The position numbers and the translations under genes were made by a program. 40,658 nucleotides of DNA from the NCBI GenBank assembly GCA_944381055.1, contig CALWJQ010000057.1, forward strand, positions 1 through 40,658, written 5' to 3'. The notes under the pieces were generated by a model. The model did not search any database, was not told where the DNA came from, and saw nothing but the letters and a program-made list of their open reading frames with translations. This DNA is from an uncultured Clostridia bacterium (GTDB lineage Bacteria; Bacillota; Clostridia; Oscillospirales; Butyricicoccaceae). Below are positions 1 to 9,237 of this stretch, one piece after another; positions within the stretch are counted from its first letter, which is position 1; every line of letters begins with the position of its first letter.

Positions 1-572
1 AGCTGCGTGCAGATCGTCCCGCGGATCAGCGTGTACAGAAAGTCGGCCATGATGGCCAGCCATGCCAGCACCAGCGCCGTCGCCCGCACCCACGCAACAC
101 GCGCTTCCGCCCCGAATGTTTCCAGCCAGCCTTCTGCCGTTCCCGTCATGGCGGCTGCCATCACGGCATGGACGGCCAGCAACAGTGTGACGATCAGACA
201 GCCGCGCACATAGCTGCGCTTTAAAGCCTTCACTGTCGCAGCCTGCTGCCGCGGGTCGTCGTAAAACTCGGGTGCGCTGCTGCTTTCCGGCGCGCAGAAA
301 ATGTGCACCAGACCTGCTGACGTCACATACTTCCAGCCGCTTTCCTCGTACAAAGCGATCTGTTCGCCGGGCAGCTGGCGGTCGTCGTCGAGGAAGGCGG
401 GCGACGACAGTTCGATGCGGTATTTGAGCTTCTGCGGCTCGTCCCTGCGGAAACGGCTGAGTACCGATCCGCGCTTTTCCAGAATCCAGCCGCGGCGCGC
501 CATATCGGCGTAATACTTTTCATTTTCCCCGACCGCATATTCCTCGGGGTGGAACGTGTATTTCCGTTTCAT
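1..572 (-). CDS. DUF2812 domain membrane protein, 3' end outside window
   Basis: The reading frame is open from the ATG at 572 to the left edge (190 residues visible), so the C-terminus is missing. The N-terminal ~110 residues are soluble and rich in aromatic and charged residues. They include the E-x-Y-Y-A-D-M-A-x-x-G-W region near residues 17-29 that is typical of DUF2812. Two hydrophobic stretches follow, at roughly residues 121-136 and 155-175. The start ATG overlaps the stop of the upstream padR gene (ATGA), so the two are translationally coupled. PadR/DUF2812 pairs are common in Firmicutes. The DUF2812 protein is thought to be a membrane effector or sensor, but its activity is unknown. 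Family call fairly sure; function unknown. Confidence 0.75.
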   Translation of the reverse strand, partial: MKRKYTFHPEEYAVGENEKYYADMARRGWILEKRGSVLSRFRRDEPQKLKYRIELSSPAFLDDDRQLPGEQIALYEESGWKYVTSAGLVHIFCAPESSSAPEFYDDPRQQAATVKALKRSYVRGCLIVTLLLAVHAVMAAAMTGTAEGWLETFGAEARVAWVRATALVLAWLAIMADFLYTLIRGTICTQ

Positions 573-871
573 TGCTCTTCCTCCAGTATGCGCCCGTCGC
601 GCACCATGTCCTGAAGCCTGCGGTATTCCAGCCGCAGCGCCCGGCGCCCGGCGTCGGTAATGGCGTAGTTTTTGCGGCGCTCTTCTTCGCCCGTCAAAAC
701 GATGAGCCCCTCTTTTTTCATGCGGTTCAGCACGCCGTACAGCGTCCCGGGGCCCATGTCGACGCGCCCGCTCGACAGCTCGCGGATGCGCTGCATCATA
801 CCGTATCCGTGCCCCGGGTGCAAAAGCGCCAGCAAGATGTAGTACATCGCCTCGGTCATGGGCTGCTGCAC
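569..871 (-). CDS. PadR-family transcriptional repressor
   Basis: 100-residue protein with the PadR winged helix. It opens with a helix ending in Y-Y-I-L-L-A-L-L, followed by H-G-Y-G-M-M-Q-R-I, then the recognition part G-P-G-T-L-Y-G-V-L-N-R-M and the wing with G-L-I and R-R-K-N-Y. The start chosen is GTG at 871: a GGGAGGG ribosome site lies 7 bases upstream of it, whereas the in-frame ATG at 859 would be 19 bases away. PadR proteins are dimeric repressors that usually control their own gene and an adjacent membrane protein. A palindrome at 891-918 directly upstream fits autoregulation. It overlaps the DUF2812 gene by four bases. Confidence 0.9.
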   Translation of the reverse strand: MQQPMTEAMYYILLALLHPGHGYGMMQRIRELSSGRVDMGPGTLYGVLNRMKKEGLIVLTGEEERRKNYAITDAGRRALRLEYRRLQDMVRDGRILEEEQ

Positions 872-890
872 AGGTTTTCCCTCCCACTAT

Positions 891-918
891 TATGTATTGC
901 GATATATCGTATGACATA
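891..918. promoter_or_regulatory. candidate PadR operator palindrome
   Basis: A 28-base imperfect palindrome with outer half-sites TATGT (891-895) and ACATA (914-918) and a matching CGATA/TATCG core; 11 of 14 positions pair. It lies 20 bases upstream of the padR GTG in an AT-rich patch, where the padR promoter must be. PadR operators typically carry ATGT/ACAT half-sites, so autorepression is the likely role. No clear -10/-35 pair could be fixed. Confidence 0.6.
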
Positions 919-951
919 ATAATAGCATAACCCTGCCCGTTTGGCAAGAGG

Positions 952-993
952 GCACAAGGCCCGGACGGGGCTCGCCCCGCCCGGGCCCTGTGC
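952..993 (-). terminator. GC-rich hairpin after addA
   Basis: Two 19-base arms (952-970 and 975-993) pair with only two imperfect positions around the loop CTCG. It begins 8 bases past the addA stop on the minus strand. No strong T-tract follows, so it may be a weak terminator or a 3' stability hairpin. Confidence 0.6.
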
Positions 994-1000
994 ACGCATG

Positions 1001-4000
1001 TCAGATTTCGACGCCCTGCCCGGTCAGCAGGTAATAAACGATTTTGGCGTGAACCGGCTGTCCAAAGATTTTTTCCGCTGCCGCGGCGTAAATTTCCAGC
1101 TGCAGGCGGTGACGTCCGGCAGCCGTCTGTTCTTCCCCGGGCCGCACGCGGTCGGTTTTAAAGTCAATGACGCACAGGCCGTCCCGTTCAAAAAGCAGCA
1201 GGTCGATGACGCCGTTCATCAGGATCTGTTCGTCGGCGCGTCCCTGTCCCAGCAGCTCGCGCGGCGTAAACAGCGCGCCGAACTCATATTCGCGCATCAA
1301 TCGGCCGGCGGCGCGCACCCGGGCGGCCAGCGGGCCCTCGAAATAGCGGGCCGCCGCGCGCAGGTCGACGAGCCGCGCCTGCTGTTCGGTCATTTTCCGC
1401 TGTGCCGTCAGCCGTGCCAGCTCCCGCTCCGTGCCGCCCGGCTGCGCGCAGACGCCATAGTCGGCCAGCGACAGCAGCAGGTGGGTCGCCGTGCCGCGCT
1501 CCCGGGCGCTGTAAGGGCCGTCACCGGCGGGCGACTGGTAAAAGCGGACGCGCGGCGCGCCTTCTTCCTGCCCGATTTCCCCCGCGCCCGGCACGAGCCG
1601 CTTGACGCCTGTCGGCGTCAGCTTGGACGGCAGCGCCGACACATCGGCATACGCATAAGACCGATCCTTTTGGGCGAACAGATCGGAAAAATCGCCGGCC
1701 GCACGCGGCTGCTCCGGCCGCGGCGGGCTGACGCTGTCGGGGATTTCAGTATAATGGATGACCGAGATGCGCAGGTTCCCGGCTCCGGCGTCGGACGCTA
1801 CGGGAATCCGGCCGGGGCACAGCGCGCGCAGCGGCCCGCCCGACGGGTGGCTGAGCAGCGGCGCGCAAATCCACATGGCGGCCGACGTCTGCGCGGACAG
1901 CGCTTCGGGGTCAATGGCTCCGCTTTCCGGCTGCGCCCACTCGGCCAGCTTTTTGGCGGCGTCCGGCAGAGCCAGCGTGACGATGAGCTTTTCCCGCGCG
2001 CGGGTCAGCGCGACATAAAGCTTGCGCAGCTCTTCGGCGCGCTGCTCGGCCGTGATGCGCGCCGCCACGGCGCGGTACAGCTGGGTCGCGTACTCAGCGT
2101 GGGTCTGCTCGTCGCGCAGACGGATGCCAATTCCCATTTGCGGGTGGAACAGCACCGGCTTTTTCACGTCGTCTGCATTAAAGGTTTTTGCAAGATCAGG
2201 GACCATGACAATGGGGTATTCCAGCCCTTTGGATTTGTGGATGCTGAGCAGCTGCACGGCGTCGGCCCCCGCAGGCGCGCCGGGAACCTCGCTCCCCTCG
2301 TCAGCCTTGCGGTCGACAAACCGCAGGAAAGCGTGGATGCCGCGGGCAGACCTGCCTTCATAGCTCATGGCCATATCGAGCAGGCGCGACAGGTTGCGTC
2401 TGCGGTTCTCCCCGCGGTCGAGCGCTGCAAAGACGCCCATGGCTCCCGTACGGCTGTAAATAAGCTGCAGCAGTTCAGACACCGTCAGATCGACGGCGCG
2501 CGAGCTCAGCTCGTCGAGAAAGTCCAGAAATGCCTGCGCGTCGCTGCGGCCGGCCTGCGCCGCCGCGGACAGCGCATCGCAGAACGCGCCCTGGCGGTCA
2601 TACTGGCGGATTTCGGCCAGGTCGTCCGGAGAAAAGAAAAACAGCGGCGAGCGCAAAACCGAAATCAGCGGCACGTCCTGCCGGCGGTTGTCGACAATGC
2701 GCAGAAAGGACAGCATGATCTGCACTTCCATGGCGTCGAAAAAGCCGTCTTCGCCTGCCGCCGCCGGAATGCCCGCGTCTTCGAGCGCCTGCCGGTAAAA
2801 CGGCGCTTTGCTGCGGAACGAGCTGAGCAGGATGGCGAAGTCGCCCGGCCGGGCCGGACGCGTGCCCCCGTCCTTTTCCGTGACGCGGTGGGTCCGCAGC
2901 AGTTCTGCGACCCGCCAGGCGGCGTACCGCGCTTCGGCCCGCGCCTTTTCGGGCGAGTCGTCGTCGTCCCGCGCGCCCTGCATGTCGATAACGCACACCT
3001 CGCTCGGGCAGCTGCCTTCCCAGCTGTCCGACCCGGGAACCAGACGCTCGTTTCCGTCGTAATCGACGTCGCCGAATTCGCGCGACATGAGCCGCGAAAA
3101 TAAGAAATTGCACAGCTCGAGCACTTCCGGCCGCGAGCGGAAGTTGCGATTGAGCGGCAGGCGGCGCTCGGCGGCGCCCTGCGTGCCGTAGTCGGCGTAA
3201 CGGGCGTACTTTTCCACAAAAATTTCCGGTTCGGCCAGGCGGAAGCGGTAGATGCTCTGCTTGACGTCGCCGACCTGAAACACCCCGCCGCGCGCCGGCG
3301 CGACGGCGTCAAAGATGCGATCCTGGATTTCATTGGTGTCCTGGTACTCGTCGACCAGCAGCTCGCTCAGCGACTGCGACAGCTGCTCGGCCAGCGGCGT
3401 GCGGCCGCCCTGCCCGTCGGTCAGCAGGCCGAGCGCCAGATGCTCGAGATCGCTGAAATCCAAAAGCCCGCGCTTTTTCTTTTCTTCGGCATAGCGCGCC
3501 GAAAAATCGCGCACCAGATCGCACAGACCGCGTACCAGCGGTTCTGCCCTGGCGGTTTCGCCCGCAATATCGTCTGCGCGGGCGCACAGGTATTTTTCGC
3601 CGATGCCTTTGACGCGATCCGCGAAGCGCTTTTTGGCTGTCTTGACCTGTTCGCGCAGCTGCTCGTCGCCGCCGCGCACGGGCGGAAGCCGCGGGTTGAC
3701 AAAAGCGCGGATCGCGTCGACCGCACTGTCCCAGCCTGCGGACATGGCGCGGTCCATCCCGTCGGCCTGCTCCAGCAGGTTTTCAAGGATCGGGCGGTAT
3801 TTTTCCCGCAGATCGGGGGCGTCTTCCAGGGCGCGCAGCGCGTTTTCCAGCCCGGACGACGCAAAGCGCAGGCTGCGGCGCGCGCATTTCAGCAGGTATA
3901 CGCCCCAGCCGGTCTGTTCGGGCGGCGCATTTCCGTCCGCCGCCCCGGCGCGTTCCAGCCAGCCGTCCGGATCGGGATGGCTGCGCAGGCGCTCGTAAAT

Positions 4001-4528
4001 CTCGCGCACAATGCCGGCCAGCCGCTCGTCGCCGCGCTCTTCGCAAAAGGCGTACTGCATCGCCTCGAACTGCGGCGTCCCGGCCGCATAGGCGTTTTCC
4101 AGCGTTTCTTCCATGGCGGCGTCCTTGAGCAGGGAATATTCCGTCTCGTCAGCCAGTGCAAAATCGGGCGACACGCCGCACAGGGCGAAGTTCCGGCGGA
4201 TCAGATCCATGCAGAAGGAATGAACCGTCTGGATGCGCGCGCCGGGCAGCAGGGCCAGCTGACGGCGCAGGCGGGCGTTGTCCGGTTCGGCCGCCAGGCG
4301 GTCGAGCAGCGCAGACGCGATTTTGGCACGCATTTCCGACGCCGCGGCGTTGGTAAACGTGACGACGAGCAGCCGGTCGATGTCGACCGGCTGTTCGCCG
4401 CATACCAGCTCGATGACCCGCTGGACAAGCACCGCCGTCTTTCCCGATCCGGCAGCCGCCGAAACAAGCAGGCGGCCCCCGCGGCTGTCAATGGCTTTTT
4501 TCTGTTGATCAGTGAAGGGGATGGGCAT
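1001..4528 (-). CDS. addA: ATP-dependent helicase/nuclease subunit A (AddA)
   Basis: 1175-residue UvrD-type helicase plus RecB-like nuclease. With AddB it processes double-strand breaks for RecA loading in the cytoplasm. Visible motifs: Walker A A-A-G-S-G-K-T near residue 26; motif II D-E-Y-Q-D-T; V-G-D-V-K-Q-S-I-Y-R-F-R (III); N-R-N-F-R-S-R-P (IV); S-I-H-K-S-K-G-L-E-Y (V); Y-V-A-L-T-R-A-R-E-K (VI). Near the C-terminus lies the nuclease signature G-V-I-D-L-L-L...V-I-D-F-K-T-D. The start is the ATG at 4528, seven bases behind a GAGGAGG site. A longer in-frame start at 4555 would bury this site inside the gene. It overlaps the end of addB by 20 bases, as expected for a co-translated pair. Length is normal for the family. 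Confidence 0.97.
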   Translation of the reverse strand: MPIPFTDQQKKAIDSRGGRLLVSAAAGSGKTAVLVQRVIELVCGEQPVDIDRLLVVTFTNAAASEMRAKIASALLDRLAAEPDNARLRRQLALLPGARIQTVHSFCMDLIRRNFALCGVSPDFALADETEYSLLKDAAMEETLENAYAAGTPQFEAMQYAFCEERGDERLAGIVREIYERLRSHPDPDGWLERAGAADGNAPPEQTGWGVYLLKCARRSLRFASSGLENALRALEDAPDLREKYRPILENLLEQADGMDRAMSAGWDSAVDAIRAFVNPRLPPVRGGDEQLREQVKTAKKRFADRVKGIGEKYLCARADDIAGETARAEPLVRGLCDLVRDFSARYAEEKKKRGLLDFSDLEHLALGLLTDGQGGRTPLAEQLSQSLSELLVDEYQDTNEIQDRIFDAVAPARGGVFQVGDVKQSIYRFRLAEPEIFVEKYARYADYGTQGAAERRLPLNRNFRSRPEVLELCNFLFSRLMSREFGDVDYDGNERLVPGSDSWEGSCPSEVCVIDMQGARDDDDSPEKARAEARYAAWRVAELLRTHRVTEKDGGTRPARPGDFAILLSSFRSKAPFYRQALEDAGIPAAAGEDGFFDAMEVQIMLSFLRIVDNRRQDVPLISVLRSPLFFFSPDDLAEIRQYDRQGAFCDALSAAAQAGRSDAQAFLDFLDELSSRAVDLTVSELLQLIYSRTGAMGVFAALDRGENRRRNLSRLLDMAMSYEGRSARGIHAFLRFVDRKADEGSEVPGAPAGADAVQLLSIHKSKGLEYPIVMVPDLAKTFNADDVKKPVLFHPQMGIGIRLRDEQTHAEYATQLYRAVAARITAEQRAEELRKLYVALTRAREKLIVTLALPDAAKKLAEWAQPESGAIDPEALSAQTSAAMWICAPLLSHPSGGPLRALCPGRIPVASDAGAGNLRISVIHYTEIPDSVSPPRPEQPRAAGDFSDLFAQKDRSYAYADVSALPSKLTPTGVKRLVPGAGEIGQEEGAPRVRFYQSPAGDGPYSARERGTATHLLLSLADYGVCAQPGGTERELARLTAQRKMTEQQARLVDLRAAARYFEGPLAARVRAAGRLMREYEFGALFTPRELLGQGRADEQILMNGVIDLLLFERDGLCVIDFKTDRVRPGEEQTAAGRHRLQLEIYAAAAEKIFGQPVHAKIVYYLLTGQGVEI

Positions 4529-7500
4529 GTTTTTCCTCCTCTTCCAAAATAGCATGTACCTCGCTGTCGCGCAGGCCGGTCAGCGTTCGGAACGCATCCC
4601 TGCGGCTGTCTTCGTCAAAATGGCAGGCTGCGCGGTAGTCGCAGAAATCGCACACCGAACGCCCCGGCCCGGTTCGCAGGGGCTCGGCTTCGATGTCGCC
4701 GGCTGCCAGACGGTCTGCCAGGCCGGCCAGCGTGCTTTCGACGCGGCGCAGCAGCCGGCCGAACTGCTCGGCGCTCGCCACCGAAGACAGCGCCGACAGC
4801 TCGCCCGATTTGCCCAGCGATACGGGCAGGAACCGGTACTTCCCCCCGCGAGCATGTTCGAGCGCTTCCAAAATCCCGCTGTCCGAGCTGACCAGCCCAA
4901 TGCGCTGCCGCGCCTTGTCCAGCCGCTCGCCAATCTTGTCGGGGCCGTCTTCGTGCGCGGCGGCGACATAGGGGTCCTTGGCAGGCACATACAAAGCGCC
5001 GCCGACGGCCAGTCCGCCCGCCTGTATCCCGGTTTTCTGCCGCGCCAGTTCCAGCAGTGCAGACGACGCCCCTTTTTCCAGCATAAGCAGGTACAAAAAC
5101 ATCTGCATGTTCAGGCCATAGAGTACGTCGGACAGCTTGAACCGCTTCGTCCCCGTCTTGTAGTCGACCACCTTGACGTACAGGCAGTCGCCCCTGACAT
5201 AGCCGTCGACGCGGTCGATTTTTCCGCCGACCTCGAGCGTCACGCTGCCCGCGCGCATGGTCAGCGGCGGAAGATCGCCGCCCGCGCCGAATGACATTTC
5301 AAATTGCAGCGGCACGAAGTCCGAGGCGCAGATCTCCTCCCACACGTTGCGAACCATGGCGGCCGCATGCCGCGACAGCGAACGGATCAGCCCGGCAAAT
5401 CGCGCCGTCTTATCCCCGGTTCCGCCCAGCACGTCGCGTACATACTGCGCAGCCCAGTGCGCCGCCGCCTTGCCGGGGTCGTCAAACCGCCCCTCACACA
5501 GATCGCGCACCGCGTTTTCGATAATATAATGCACCAGCGTGCCGATTTCGGGCGCCCCGAAGCGCGCGGCGCGCACAGGCTTTGCACGCAGGCCGTACTG
5601 CATGAAATAGGAAAAACGGCAGCTTTGTGCGCGCTCGATGCGCGAGGCCGTCATGCGCGTGCGCGCGCCGTACAGGGCGCGGATGTTTTCAGGTTTCCGG
5701 ACGGGTCCGCGCGGGCCCTCTGCGTAGCGCCGCAGCCGGGTCATGGTTTCGGCGCTTTTTGCGTCTTTCATCAGCTGTTCCAGCGCAACAGCGCCGGGCT
5801 CGCCCCCGCCGCCGCCCGCCGCCATGCAGGCCAGTTCGTATGCGGGCCCGGGCGCGGTCAGCGACAAAAGCCGCAGCGCCTGTTCGCCCGGCTGCGAGCG
5901 CAGCGCGGGCAGCAGCGCCCGAACGCGGCGCAGCAGATAGCTCTCGCGGCACTCCCCGCCGTCCGCCGCCCGGCCGGGGCACAAAAAAGTCAGGCTTTCC
6001 GACGGCGATGCCAGCGCGCGGTACACGGTGCTCTGCGTTTCAAAGGCGCGCTCTTCGGCCGTCTGGGTCAGCTCGATACCCATGCCCTCGAGCAAAATGC
6101 GCTCCGGTTCGCTGAGCAGCGTGCCTCCCGGCGGGGCCGGCGGCAGAAGCCCGTCGCGCGCGCCCAGCACGAACAGATGGCGCACGCCGCTGACCGACAG
6201 GCGCTCAAAGTCGCCCATGACGGCGCAGTCGAGGGAAACGGGAATGGTGCCCACGTCATATTGCGACAGCATGAGCTCGAACAGCCCGAGGAACTGGCCG
6301 CGATCCATTTCGGCATTCCCCACAACCAGCCGGAACTGTTCGAGCGCTTCGCGCAGAATCCGATACAGCTGCGCGTACTCGGCGGCGTCCCGCCGGCGTC
6401 CCGCCGCGGCCAGCGCTTCGACGCGCCTTTCCAGGCGATCTTCCAGCCCTTCTCGTTCCCAGTAGCGCAGCATGGCCCCGGTGAAATCACTGCCCGTACG
6501 GCAGTCCTGAAGTTCGCTGCGCAGGCGTTCCAGCGGCGCCCAAATCCGTTCGCGCAGGGCATTGAGCTGCGCGAGAAGCCCGGCGTCGGACGGACTTTTT
6601 TCCCCAAATCCGCCCGGCGACAGCGTCCACGGGTTTTCCCACTTTTTTCCCGACAGGTTCCACAGCAAAAGATAGCTTTCCAGCTGCTCGCGCTCGGCAC
6701 GCTCCAGCCCGGTCAGGCCCGCCTTGAGCCAGGTCAGCACCGTATCGAGCCGCATACCGTCGAGCAGCGAACGCAATCCGCCCAGCGCGCCGAGAAAAGC
6801 CGGCTTTTTCAAAACGTCCTGCTGGCGGCTGACAAAGACCGGAACCCCAAAACGGGCGCAGACGTTTTCCAGCTTTTCGGCGTACTCGTCCGGCCCGCCG
6901 CAGACGACGGCCATTTCCCGCGCGCGGACGCCCTCAAGCAGCTTTTGACGCATCAAAGCGGCGGCCAGATCGCACTCGCCCTGCGCATCGGGCGCGTCGT
7001 ACACCCGCACCCCCGGGCAGTCCCCTGTATACGGCTGCGCGCCGAAAGAAAACAGGCCGCGTTCCAGGCAGGCGAGCTCGGGTTTTTCATGCGTCCGCGG
7101 CGGCAGCTCTTCTACCCGGCAGGACACGCCCGCCCCGTCGGCCAGACGCCGCAGGCGCGAAAGCGTCTTATACTGCTCGGCAAACAGCTTATGATCCCCG
7201 CCGAGCAGCAGCGCGGCCGTACAGGAGCGCGCGTGACGCAGCAGCCGTGACAGCAGAGCGTATTCCTGCCGTGTCAGGCCGGCAAAATCGTCGATGTACA
7301 GATCTGCGCCCCGGAAAAAGGCCGTTTCGTCCGCCGCGGCGGCAGCCTGGGTGATGAGGTCCTTTCCGTCCAGGCCCTCGGTCGCGCACAGCGCGCAGTA
7401 ACAGGCGTAAATATGGGCGATGTCGCGCAGTTTTTCAGGCAGTCCACCGCTGACGCGCAGCAGCTCGCCCGGTTCAATCATGCAGGCCTTGAGCTCGTCG

Positions 7501-7862
7501 GCCGCAGCCAGCAGGCGGGAAAGCAGCTCGGGCTGCGCTTCGGCCCTGAAATACCGCAGGCTGAGGCGCGCGTTCTGCACGGCGCGGTACATGACGAGCA
7601 CCCGCCCGCCTCCGTCGAGGACCGGCGCATCACGGCCGGCGCTTTTCAGGATTTCGCGGCTCAGCTTGGTAAAAGTCGTGACGGCGGCGAACTGTCCCGC
7701 ACGGTTGCCGCAGGATGTCAGCAGCCGCCGTTCATGGTCGTGCGAACGGGTTTCAGGCACGATGACTAGCTGGCGGCGCCCGGAGCGCACCCCTTCTGCG
7801 ACGCGCCGGTACAGCGCGGTCGTTTTTCCGGCCCCCGCCCGGCCGCAAACAATGGTCAGCAT
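4509..7862 (-). CDS. addB: ATP-dependent helicase/nuclease subunit B (AddB)
   Basis: 1117 residues. The N-terminal Walker A G-R-A-G-A-G-K-T-T begins at residue 7. As is usual in AddB, the remaining helicase motifs are degenerate. The C-terminal nuclease has V-V-D-Y-K-T-G-T followed by L-x-x-Q-M-F-L-Y-L. The iron-sulfur staple is present: one Cys in A-Q-S-C-R-F-S-Y-F-M-Q-Y and three in C-D-F-C-x5-C close to the C-terminus. AddB scans for Chi and carries the second nuclease of the complex. The start ATG at 7862 has AGGGGG seven bases upstream. It is the first gene of the addBA operon and is divergent from the amidohydrolase at 7987, sharing a 125-base control region. Confidence 0.96.
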   Translation of the reverse strand: MLTIVCGRAGAGKTTALYRRVAEGVRSGRRQLVIVPETRSHDHERRLLTSCGNRAGQFAAVTTFTKLSREILKSAGRDAPVLDGGGRVLVMYRAVQNARLSLRYFRAEAQPELLSRLLAAADELKACMIEPGELLRVSGGLPEKLRDIAHIYACYCALCATEGLDGKDLITQAAAAADETAFFRGADLYIDDFAGLTRQEYALLSRLLRHARSCTAALLLGGDHKLFAEQYKTLSRLRRLADGAGVSCRVEELPPRTHEKPELACLERGLFSFGAQPYTGDCPGVRVYDAPDAQGECDLAAALMRQKLLEGVRAREMAVVCGGPDEYAEKLENVCARFGVPVFVSRQQDVLKKPAFLGALGGLRSLLDGMRLDTVLTWLKAGLTGLERAEREQLESYLLLWNLSGKKWENPWTLSPGGFGEKSPSDAGLLAQLNALRERIWAPLERLRSELQDCRTGSDFTGAMLRYWEREGLEDRLERRVEALAAAGRRRDAAEYAQLYRILREALEQFRLVVGNAEMDRGQFLGLFELMLSQYDVGTIPVSLDCAVMGDFERLSVSGVRHLFVLGARDGLLPPAPPGGTLLSEPERILLEGMGIELTQTAEERAFETQSTVYRALASPSESLTFLCPGRAADGGECRESYLLRRVRALLPALRSQPGEQALRLLSLTAPGPAYELACMAAGGGGGEPGAVALEQLMKDAKSAETMTRLRRYAEGPRGPVRKPENIRALYGARTRMTASRIERAQSCRFSYFMQYGLRAKPVRAARFGAPEIGTLVHYIIENAVRDLCEGRFDDPGKAAAHWAAQYVRDVLGGTGDKTARFAGLIRSLSRHAAAMVRNVWEEICASDFVPLQFEMSFGAGGDLPPLTMRAGSVTLEVGGKIDRVDGYVRGDCLYVKVVDYKTGTKRFKLSDVLYGLNMQMFLYLLMLEKGASSALLELARQKTGIQAGGLAVGGALYVPAKDPYVAAAHEDGPDKIGERLDKARQRIGLVSSDSGILEALEHARGGKYRFLPVSLGKSGELSALSSVASAEQFGRLLRRVESTLAGLADRLAAGDIEAEPLRTGPGRSVCDFCDYRAACHFDEDSRRDAFRTLTGLRDSEVHAILEEEEKHAHPLH

Positions 7863-7916
7863 GGCGTTCCCCCTGTCTGAACAATGAAATTAGGCAATGG
7901 ATCAGGCAATAAAAAT

Positions 7917-7949
7917 ATTATACCATCCCACGGCGTTTTGTGGTATAAT
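7917..7949. promoter_or_regulatory. face-to-face divergent extended -10 promoters
   Basis: TGGTATAAT (an extended -10 of the TGnTATAAT type) occurs once on the plus strand at 7941-7949 and once, as its exact complement, at 7917-7925. The plus copy would start the amidohydrolase transcript about 30 bases before its ribosome site. The minus copy would start addBA about 50 bases before addB. Each -10 lies where the other promoter would have its -35, and neither has a good -35 box, so polymerase binding at the two should be mutually exclusive. Confidence 0.65.
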
Positions 7950-7986
7950 GTTTGCAATTCATTTTAAGCCACAGGAGGGTATCACG

Positions 7987-9204
7987 ATGAAACAAGCGCT
8001 CAAATGCGGCAAGCTCTTTTGCCCGCAGGACGGAAAAACGCTGAAAAACGCCGTCGTCCTCGTCGACGGCAGCAAGATCCTCGCGCTCCAGGGCGAGCAT
8101 GAAGCCATTCCCGACGGTTTTTCGGTCATCGACCTGTCGGACAAGTTCGTCATGCCCGGCCTGATCGACGCCCATGTCCACACCAGCAGCTCCGGCGAAC
8201 CGAGCGGCACGGCCCGCCAGGTCACCCAGACGCTGGGCGACGTCGCCTTTACCGCCATGCGCAACGCGCAGCAGGATCTCAACGCCGGTTTCACCACCCT
8301 GCGCGACGCCGGCTGCACCGGCTTTGTCGACGTCGCGCTGCGCAACGCCATCAACCGCGGCGACGTTGTCGGCCCGCGCATGGTTGTCGCCGGCGTATCG
8401 ATGGGTTCGACAGGCGGCCACGCAGATTCGCATTTTGCACCCCACATTCAAAATACCCTTCTGCCCGATCTGTGCATCAACGGCGTCGAATCTGCACGGC
8501 GGGCAGCCCGCTACAACCTGAAATACGGCGCCGACTTTTTGAAATTCATGTCGACCGGCGGCGTCATGTCGCTGGGCACCACGGTCGGCGCGCAGCAGCT
8601 GACGTACGACGAGATCGCCGCCATCATCGAAATCGCCGAGATGTACGGCGTACATACCGCCACCCACGCCCACGGCACCAACGGCATCAAGGCCGCTGTG
8701 CGCGCAGGCGTCACTTCAGTTGAACACGGCATGATGCTTGACGACGAAGCCATTGATCTCATGCTGCAAAAAGGCACCCACCTGACCCCGACCATCATTG
8801 CCGCCGAACGCATCATCGTCAACGGCGAGGCCGGCGGCATTGCCGGCTGGGCGGTTCAAAAGGCCCGGCAGGTGCTTGAAAACCACAAAGCCGGCCTGCA
8901 AAAGTGCCTGGCCCGCGGCGTTAAGCTCAACTTCGGCTCCGACGCCGGCACGCCCTATAACTTCCACGGCAAACAGGGCTACGAATTCGAGCTTATGGTT
9001 TCGTTTGGCTTTACGCCGGCGCAGGCGCTGACCGCCGCGACGGTGACCAATTCGCAGCTTTTGCGGATACAGGACAAAATCGGCACGGTCGAGCCCGGCA
9101 AGCTGGCCGACATCGCCGCCTTTGCAGGCGACCCCCTGGACGACATCAAGGTCATGCAGGACTGCCGTTTTGTCATGAAAGACGGCGTTGTTGTCAAAAA
9201 CTGA
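7987..9204 (+). CDS. metal-dependent amidohydrolase (imidazolonepropionase/prolidase-like)
   Basis: 405-residue member of the amidohydrolase superfamily. The metal motif G-L-I-D-A-H-V-H is near residue 60. A further histidine pair lies in T-A-T-H-A-H-G-T-N-G. S-V-E-H-G follows, and the catalytic Asp is in N-F-G-S-D-A-G-T-P. The C-terminal strand G-K-L-A-D-I-A-A is the usual end of the urease-like barrel proteins. Relatives hydrolyse cyclic amides or N-acyl/Xaa-Pro type substrates, and the true substrate cannot be read from sequence. The ATG at 7987 is preceded by ACAGGAGGG; an upstream in-frame ATG at 7897 lies before the promoter and is rejected. Cytoplasmic: no signal peptide. A strong terminator follows at 9212-9237. 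Confidence 0.88.
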   Translation: MKQALKCGKLFCPQDGKTLKNAVVLVDGSKILALQGEHEAIPDGFSVIDLSDKFVMPGLIDAHVHTSSSGEPSGTARQVTQTLGDVAFTAMRNAQQDLNAGFTTLRDAGCTGFVDVALRNAINRGDVVGPRMVVAGVSMGSTGGHADSHFAPHIQNTLLPDLCINGVESARRAARYNLKYGADFLKFMSTGGVMSLGTTVGAQQLTYDEIAAIIEIAEMYGVHTATHAHGTNGIKAAVRAGVTSVEHGMMLDDEAIDLMLQKGTHLTPTIIAAERIIVNGEAGGIAGWAVQKARQVLENHKAGLQKCLARGVKLNFGSDAGTPYNFHGKQGYEFELMVSFGFTPAQALTAATVTNSQLLRIQDKIGTVEPGKLADIAAFAGDPLDDIKVMQDCRFVMKDGVVVKN

Positions 9205-9211
9205 TCGTTTC

Positions 9212-9237
9212 AAAGGCCGCCCCGCGGGGCGGCCTTT
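9212..9237 (+). terminator. intrinsic terminator after amidohydrolase
   Basis: Perfect 12-base arms AAAGGCCGCCCC / GGGGCGGCCTTT around GC, eight bases past the amidohydrolase stop and ending in TTTCTG. Confidence 0.8.

Noticed and set aside
941..3103. 720-codon open frame on the plus strand opposite addA
   Set aside because: It is the mirror of a GC-rich real gene; composition is Arg/Ala/Gln-rich without domains, and addA motifs on the other strand are complete. The same applies to the long plus-strand frames opposite addB (5304-7250) and the kam genes.
7917..7949. 9-base inverted repeat as a repressor operator
   Set aside because: Both arms equal the extended -10 sequence TGGTATAAT, which also occurs singly at 19767-19775; two divergent promoters explain the symmetry without a regulator.
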